From assembly GCA_009885845.1 (NCBI GenBank), contig VFJW01000015.1:1-59496 (forward strand): a stretch of DNA of 59,496 bases, given 5' to 3'. A program made the translations under genes and the position numbers. Positions 54,418 through 59,496 of this stretch are shown here, one piece after another. The notes under the pieces are model-generated. The model was not told the DNA's origin, did no database searches, and saw nothing but the letters and a program-made list of their open reading frames with translations. The DNA comes from Geobacter sp. GTDB taxonomy: Bacteria > Desulfobacterota > Desulfuromonadia > Geobacterales > Pseudopelobacteraceae. Within the stretch, counting starts at the first letter, position 1, and the number at the start of each line of letters is the position of its first letter.

Positions 54418-54440
54418 AAACCGGCATTTCAACTCGTTCG

Positions 54441-55691
54441 TCAGGGATTGGTGTCAAGACAGGCGATGTACAACGCCAGAGCAGTAGCCAAAAGGGCTGC
54501 TGAAACGCCGAAGCCCCACTGATAGGCGATAAGCGGAATGACTCCCGCTGCTGATGGGTTCCAGTAACCGATGATGAACCCGGTCATCTGCTGAAACATG
54601 GCGGCACCCAGAATCACAAAGAAATTGAGAGCCGTCAGAGCAGTACCGGCAATGGCAATCGGGAAAGACTCTTTTACCTGAGTGTACAGAATATACAGGG
54701 CCGCGCTGAAAAATCCGATCAGCCAGCATTGCAGCATCAGCCCCCAGCGGGGAAGCGGCAGATGCAGCACGAGGCTGGAAAAAAGCAGCAGCATGACAGT
54801 GAGTCCCGTCAGTACCAGCGGCTTACGCCGACCAAGCTTATCAGACCAGCGTCCCCAGAACGGCGCACCAACGACAACCCCGACCGGAATAGCCAACAGA
54901 ACACCACTTGCGGATCCCTTGCTCATACCATAAGTATGTACCAGAAACGGGGCACCCCACAACCCCTGAACGGCTATCAGAGCGCCATACGAGGCAAACC
55001 CCAACGGAGCCAGACACCAGAATGCGCCACTACTGAAAACGGTGCGCAAACCTGCCAGGATGTCAGCCAAAGAAGGTGGGGTGAGCGGCGGGACTCCCGC
55101 CTGTTGCGGCGGACGATCCCGCGCAATCAGATACACACCGGCAGCCAGCAGCAGGGTAACAGCTGCCATGACGCCGCAGGCGCCGCGCCAGCCGAGCCGG
55201 TCACTGAGCCACGCCAGAGGAGTCGTGGCACCGATACCGCCCAGATTACCGATAGCAATCAGGATGCCGGACAGCGTGGCAAATTCGCGCGGTGAAAACC
55301 AGGTTGTGAGGATTTTGAACGAGCCCATGAGAACCGCTGCCATGCCCAGACCGATGCCGGCCCGTGCCAGTACCGCGAGCGCACCGCTGCCCGCCAGGGA
55401 AAAGACCACGGCACTCGCAGCGGCAAAACAGGAAAGCAGACTGATGACAAGGCGCGGGCCGAAACGGTCCAGCAGCGGTCCCATTGGTAATTGCGCCAGA
55501 CCGAACGAGTAGAAAAACACCCCGCCGAGCAGCCCGAGCACCTCGGGAGAAAGGAGCAGGTCACGGACAAGATCACCGGCTATGACTGCGGTAGAAACTC
55601 GCCAGAAGCCGGAAATAACATAGGTACAGCAGCACATCGCAAAAATGTACCAGCGGTAGTGCGGTGAAGCGGTGCGATTTTTGAAGGTCAC
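54441..55691 (-). CDS. Major facilitator superfamily transporter
   Basis: This roughly 416-residue protein has about 12 hydrophobic helices and MFS loop motifs (GPLLDRFGPRLVISLLS, TWFSPREFATLSGILIAIG, GRWSDKLGRRKPLVL). It is related to the sugar-phosphate/nitrate permease group; substrate unknown. The start is ambiguous: a GTG at 55691 with GGAAGC upstream avoids overlap with the next gene, while an ATG at 55721 would overlap by 26 bases. It lies immediately downstream of the hydrolase gene. Confidence 0.88.
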   Translation of the reverse strand: MTFKNRTASPHYRWYIFAMCCCTYVISGFWRVSTAVIAGDLVRDLLLSPEVLGLLGGVFFYSFGLAQLPMGPLLDRFGPRLVISLLSCFAAASAVVFSLAGSGALAVLARAGIGLGMAAVLMGSFKILTTWFSPREFATLSGILIAIGNLGGIGATTPLAWLSDRLGWRGACGVMAAVTLLLAAGVYLIARDRPPQQAGVPPLTPPSLADILAGLRTVFSSGAFWCLAPLGFASYGALIAVQGLWGAPFLVHTYGMSKGSASGVLLAIPVGVVVGAPFWGRWSDKLGRRKPLVLTGLTVMLLLFSSLVLHLPLPRWGLMLQCWLIGFFSAALYILYTQVKESFPIAIAGTALTALNFFVILGAAMFQQMTGFIIGYWNPSAAGVIPLIAYQWGFGVSAALLATALALYIACLDTNP

Positions 55692-55695
55692 GAAA

Positions 55696-56529
55696 CTACG
55701 GCTTCCAGCTGAAGGTTTCATTCACCTGCATCCGTTTGAAGGTTGTTTTCAGATTCCGCTTCTTCAGCGCCTGCTCAAACGCCTCAGGAGTGCCCGTCAG
55801 CGCGGCGAACGTGCCGAAGTGCATCGGGATGACCATTTTCGGATTTACCAGTTCCACAGCCGCAGCCGCACGATCCGGCCCCATGGTGAACTTGTCGCCG
55901 ATACAGGCCATCATCACATCCACCGGAGAAAGATCGCCGATAAACTTCATCTCGCCGAACAGATCCGTGTCGCCGGTGTGATAGATGGTGGGGCCATTGG
56001 TGATCGCAATAACGAAACCACCCGGATTACCGGCGTATGCCAGGCTCTTCGGCAAACCGCTACTGTCATCGTACTCCAGGCCGGAGCTGTGCAGGGCATG
56101 GGTAAACGTAATCTTCACCTCGCCGCCCAGTAACGTTACGGTGCCGCCGGTGTTGCCGGTGCCGCTGAAATCCGCTTGTTTAGCCGGAAAATCGGCGTAT
56201 TTTATCATCGCCTTCATCAAGTCATTGCTGGCAACCAGTTTGGCTCCGGTCTTTTTGGCAATCTCAACAGTATTACCGATATGGTCGCCATGTGCATGGG
56301 TCAGTAGAATCTGGTCGGCCTTGTCGAGACCGGCCAACAGCTCTTTCCCCTTCGGATTGGCCGGATTTGCCAACCAGGGGTCAATCAGCAGCACTTTGCC
56401 ATTGGGCGTTGTGATCTTGAAAGCGGAATGGCCGTACCAGGTAATATCGGTCGTGCCTGCTGCCGAAGCGGTCAGCGCGGAAAGGGCCAGAACCGCCAGT
56501 GTCATAAGTGCAACAGTAAGCTTTTTCAT
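55696..56529 (-). CDS. Exported metallo-beta-lactamase-fold hydrolase (UPF0173-like)
   Basis: This 277-residue protein has a signal peptide ending ASAAG. The metal-binding block is THAHGDH, with later ligands in TGDTDLFGEM and MHFGTFAAL. It resembles UPF0173 metal-dependent hydrolases, whose substrate is unknown. The signal peptide is unusual, since most family members are cytoplasmic. AGGAGG precedes the ATG. The MFS gene follows at once. Confidence 0.88.
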   Translation of the reverse strand: MKKLTVALMTLAVLALSALTASAAGTTDITWYGHSAFKITTPNGKVLLIDPWLANPANPKGKELLAGLDKADQILLTHAHGDHIGNTVEIAKKTGAKLVASNDLMKAMIKYADFPAKQADFSGTGNTGGTVTLLGGEVKITFTHALHSSGLEYDDSSGLPKSLAYAGNPGGFVIAITNGPTIYHTGDTDLFGEMKFIGDLSPVDVMMACIGDKFTMGPDRAAAAVELVNPKMVIPMHFGTFAALTGTPEAFEQALKKRNLKTTFKRMQVNETFSWKP

Positions 56530-56629
56530 GGTGTATCCTCCTCTGGAATTAAGTTCTACAGATAATTTGAGTCAGCAGCAAATGTATCAAATTACATGTT
56601 ACAACAGGTACACAAAACTTTTTATGAGG

Positions 56630-58576
56630 TCACCCCGTCAGCTCTTCCCACTCCCCGTACAACCCTTCCAACCGGATATTCAGCGAAGCGTGACGTTCGC
56701 CCCCCGCCAACCCCCGCTCCGGGTCGTCGAAGTATCCGGGCGCATTCATCTCCACCTCCAGCCTCTCAAGCTCTTTTTCGACGCCGGCAATCAGCCCTTC
56801 TATCTCTCCCATTCGCTTCTGACGAGATTGATCCTCGCGCTTGCGCCGTTTTTCCTCTTCGCGGTCTTTAAGCCGTAGATCCTTGTTCAGTGGCGGCAAC
56901 GGCGCCGGAGATGCGTCACCTGAAAAGGCAGGTGCCGCTGTTCCTGAGGCAGGTATCGCCACGACCGAAACCGGCGTACCGGCTTTCTTCGCCAGATAAT
57001 ATTCATAATCGCCGAAATAATTTTCGACGCCACCGCTGTCAACTTCAACTACCCGCATTGCCAGTGAGTTGACAAAATAGCGGTCATGCGAAACAAATAC
57101 CACCGTGCCGTCAAAACCTTTCAGGGCATCCAGCAGCACTTCCTTGCTGTTCAGATCGAGATGATTGGTCGGTTCATCCATCAGCAGCAGGTTGGACGGA
57201 CGCAACAGCATCTTGGCCAGTGCCAGGCGATTCCTCTCGCCGCCGGAGAGGACGCTGACCGGCTTATGGATATCATCCCCCGAGAAGAGAAACGCCCCCA
57301 GAATGTCGCGCAACTTCGGCACCATGTCGTACGGAGCATCGGAGTAGAGTTCATCATAGGCCGAACGGCTCTGTTCGAGGACATTTGCCTGATCCTGGGC
57401 AAAGTAATCCATACTGACATTGTGCCCGACAACCCGCTCACCACCCTGAAATTCTCCCCCGGCCAGCACCGCCATAAGGGTCGATTTCCCGGCGCCGTTA
57501 TGCCCCACCAGAGCGACCCGCTCCCCTTTTTCGATGTTCAGATCAATCCGGTTGAGGACTACATTATCTCCGAACGAACGGGTTAACCCCTTCAGCTCGA
57601 CAACGCTCTTGCCGCTCTTCGGCGCATCCGGGAACTGGAAACGGATTTTTTTCCGCTCGGGTGGCAGGACGATCCGTTCCACCTTTTCGAGCTGCTTGAC
57701 GCGAGACTGCACCTGCGAGGCCTTGTTGGCCTGATAGCGGAAACGACGGATAAAATCCTCCGTCTTTTCGATCTCCTCATCCTGAATCCGCTTGGCGTTA
57801 CGCAGGGCGGTGACCCGCTCCTCTCGCTGATTGAGGTAAGTCGAGTAGCGACAGTGATAATCGGCAATCGTGTGGTTCCAGACTTCGGCAATGCGGCTGC
57901 AGACACTGTCCATGAAGAAGCGATCGTGGGAAACGAGAATGACCGAACCGGGATAGGCACAGAGATACTCCTCCAGCCAGTTGCGTGCTTCAATATCCAG
58001 ATGGTTGGTCGGCTCATCCAGCAGCAGGACATCCGGTTTCTGCAGCAGCAGACAGGCCAGAGCGATGCGCATCTGCCAGCCTCCGGAAAATTCACCACAG
58101 TCGCGGTGCCAATCGGACTGTGCAAATCCGAGTCCTTTGAGGACAGTGCCGATCTCAGCCTCCATCGTATAGCCGCCGCCATGGCGGAACTGTTCCTGCA
58201 GTTCGCCGTAGCGTGTCAGGATCTGATCATGTTCCGGTGAATCATGGGGGAGTTGTTCCAGTTCCAGCCCGATCCGGTGCAGTTCTTCTTCCATGGCCAG
58301 CAGTTCAGAGAGCGCGGCACGTGCCTCATGAAACAGGGACTGGCCGGTGGTGACTATACCGTCCTGCGGCAGATAGGACGCCTTTGCACCCCGGGCAAAC
58401 TGGATCTCGCCTGATGACGATTCGGTCAGACCGGCGATAATCTTCATCAGTGTTGATTTACCGGCGCCGTTTTCTCCGACCAGAGCCACCCGTTCTCCCT
58501 TTTTCAGGTGCCAGGAGATGTTCGTGAAGAGCGGTTTACCGGCGAAATTTTTGGACAGATTGATGAGTTGGAGCAT
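56630..58576 (-). CDS. ABC-F ATPase (YheS/EttA-like)
   Basis: This 648-residue protein has two ABC cassettes (GENGAGKST, GHNGAGKST; FSGGWQM and LSGGERN; two DEPTNHLD blocks) with the ABC-F linker and a long charged C-terminal coiled coil. ABC-F proteins work on the ribosome. It differs from the Uup-type ABC-F at 37970 in linker and tail. It starts three bases after the stop of the upstream VWA gene, so they are coupled. Confidence 0.92.
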   Translation of the reverse strand: MLQLINLSKNFAGKPLFTNISWHLKKGERVALVGENGAGKSTLMKIIAGLTESSSGEIQFARGAKASYLPQDGIVTTGQSLFHEARAALSELLAMEEELHRIGLELEQLPHDSPEHDQILTRYGELQEQFRHGGGYTMEAEIGTVLKGLGFAQSDWHRDCGEFSGGWQMRIALACLLLQKPDVLLLDEPTNHLDIEARNWLEEYLCAYPGSVILVSHDRFFMDSVCSRIAEVWNHTIADYHCRYSTYLNQREERVTALRNAKRIQDEEIEKTEDFIRRFRYQANKASQVQSRVKQLEKVERIVLPPERKKIRFQFPDAPKSGKSVVELKGLTRSFGDNVVLNRIDLNIEKGERVALVGHNGAGKSTLMAVLAGGEFQGGERVVGHNVSMDYFAQDQANVLEQSRSAYDELYSDAPYDMVPKLRDILGAFLFSGDDIHKPVSVLSGGERNRLALAKMLLRPSNLLLMDEPTNHLDLNSKEVLLDALKGFDGTVVFVSHDRYFVNSLAMRVVEVDSGGVENYFGDYEYYLAKKAGTPVSVVAIPASGTAAPAFSGDASPAPLPPLNKDLRLKDREEEKRRKREDQSRQKRMGEIEGLIAGVEKELERLEVEMNAPGYFDDPERGLAGGERHASLNIRLEGLYGEWEELTG

Positions 58577-58579
58577 GTT

Positions 58580-59496
58580 TTACGTTCCCAGATACTTGAT
58601 CGCACGATCAATGCCGTCCATGTTCAGCGGAAACATCTGTCCGGCCATGAGCTGCTCAGTGATCTGTATAGAATGTGTGTATTTCCACTGCTGCTGCGGT
58701 TCAGGATTGAGCCAGACAGCGCGGCGGTAGTGATCTGTCAGGCGTTTGAGCCAGGCCGCGCCCGGCTCGGTGTTGTGGTGTTCGACACTGCCGCCCGGCA
58801 TATGAATCTCGTACGGACTCATGCTGGCATCGCCGACGAAAATCAGCTTGTAATCAGGACCGAACTGATTGATCAGCGAACCGGTATCGAGATGCGCATC
58901 CCAGCGGCGCTGATTTTCCCGCCATACCCGTTCATAAACAAAATTATGAAAGTAGAAATACTCAAGATGCTTGAACTCGCTTCTGGCCGCAGAAAAGAGC
59001 TGCTCGCATATCTCGACATGCGGGTCCATTGATCCGCCGACGTCAAGAAACAGCAGCACCTTCACCTTGTTGTGCCGCTCCGGCACCATTTTGATGTCGA
59101 GAAAACCGGCATTGCCTGCCGTCGCCCGGATCGTACCGGGAAGGTCCAGTTCGAGAGCTTCTCCCTCACGGGCAAAAGTGCGCAATTTGCGCAGGGCCAC
59201 CTTCATGTTGCGTGTTCCCAGTTCGACGGAGTCATCAAAATCCCTGAACTCACGCTTCTCCCATACCTTGACGGCACGCCGGTGGCGTGACTCGCTCTGG
59301 CCGATGCGGATTCCTTCCGGGTTGTAGCCGCCGTGGCCGAACGGCGAGGTGCCGCCGGTGCCGATCCATTTACTCCCCCCCTGATGCCGCTCCTTCTGCT
59401 CTTCAAGACGTTTTTTCAGAGTTTCCATCAGTTTATCCAGGCCCCCCATGGCCTGAATCTGCTGTTTTTCTTCTTCGGTGAGAAAACGCTCCGCCA
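58580..59496 (-). CDS. VWA-domain CoxE-like protein (5' end outside window)
   Basis: The frame stays open through the right edge, so its start lies outside. At least 304 residues are seen, with LTEEEKQQIQAMGGLDKLMETL and QGGSKWIGTGGTSPFGHGGYNPEGIRIG, standard for COG3825/CoxE proteins. The VWA MIDAS is VLLFLDVGGSMDPHVE (DxGxS). CoxE proteins pair with MoxR-type AAA ATPases in metal-cofactor insertion. The partner is presumably upstream, outside the window. Confidence 0.9.
   Translation of the reverse strand, partial: AERFLTEEEKQQIQAMGGLDKLMETLKKRLEEQKERHQGGSKWIGTGGTSPFGHGGYNPEGIRIGQSESRHRRAVKVWEKREFRDFDDSVELGTRNMKVALRKLRTFAREGEALELDLPGTIRATAGNAGFLDIKMVPERHNKVKVLLFLDVGGSMDPHVEICEQLFSAARSEFKHLEYFYFHNFVYERVWRENQRRWDAHLDTGSLINQFGPDYKLIFVGDASMSPYEIHMPGGSVEHHNTEPGAAWLKRLTDHYRRAVWLNPEPQQQWKYTHSIQITEQLMAGQMFPLNMDGIDRAIKYLGT

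Overview
The window looks like chromosome of a Geobacter-type bacterium (Desulfuromonadota, the former Deltaproteobacteria). The basis is the gene set: an EtfBA plus membrane FeS oxidoreductase operon, a GTP-type PEP carboxykinase, HypA, a chemotaxis fragment, many small lipoproteins, a CBS-PAS-GGDEF protein, and a probable selenoprotein. This placement rests on gene content and recalled family resemblance, not on a search. Core genes are fairly GC-rich; the 12.6-24.2 kb island and the 40.0-47.7 kb restriction locus are visibly more AT-rich, which fits horizontal transfer.

Layout. 0-5 kb: the tail of one EtfA, then etfB, a ferredoxin-fused etfA and a membrane FeS/CCG-domain oxidoreductase, which together carry acyl-CoA dehydrogenase electrons to menaquinone; the two intergenic gaps hold long inverted repeats. 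5-7 kb: PEP carboxykinase, preceded by the same TTGTATACAA palindrome that lies before etfB, so carbon and electron flow may share a regulator. 7-10.4 kb (minus strand): hypA, a small lipoprotein, and CheR, MCP and CheW genes. 10.5-12.2 kb: an unknown helical protein coupled to an exported NlpC/P60 peptidase. 12.35 kb: tRNA-Glu(TTC).

12.6-24.2 kb: an integrative or satellite-like element at the tRNA 3' end. It has a P4-type integrase, an AlpA-like regulator, an AAA+ helicase, a replication-initiation factor and an unknown gene. Its cargo is two plus-strand genes: a protein with a HEPN-like C-terminus, and a 1,334-residue Mrr-like nuclease/NACHT ATPase with a large C-terminus of unknown fold. 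This resembles an Avs/bNACHT antiphage system. 24.3-30.1 kb: a RAYT (REP-associated transposase) element with terminal inverted repeats, an internally deleted MITE-like copy and a third terminus fragment, among lipoprotein, MntA (with truncated HepT), hydrolase and glycosyltransferase genes. A rhodanese here has an in-frame TGA exactly where the catalytic Cys belongs, followed by a SECIS-like hairpin.

30-35.4 kb (minus): a six-gene envelope operon (COG3014-like lipoprotein, two CsgG/TolB-like proteins, YcfL, LpoB, DUF1566 lipoprotein). 35.5-39.9 kb: a divergent nitrilase-fold protein, Nudix, a MazEF-type toxin-antitoxin pair and Uup-type ABC-F. 40-47.7 kb: a type IC restriction-modification operon in the order hsdM-fic-hsdS-prrC-hsdR. 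It carries a PrrC-like anticodon nuclease, a class III Fic protein and TAEL spacer repeats in HsdS. 47.8-59.5 kb: a DUF4143 ATPase, an Nfu-type scaffold, aspartase, CBS-PAS-GGDEF, a DRTGG protein, Nudix, MFS transporter, metallo-beta-lactamase-fold hydrolase, a second ABC-F and a CoxE-like VWA protein running off the end.

The strongest leads are the Sec-rhodanese, the HEPN + Mrr-NACHT island, and the PrrC/Fic-armed type IC locus with a tunable specificity spacer.
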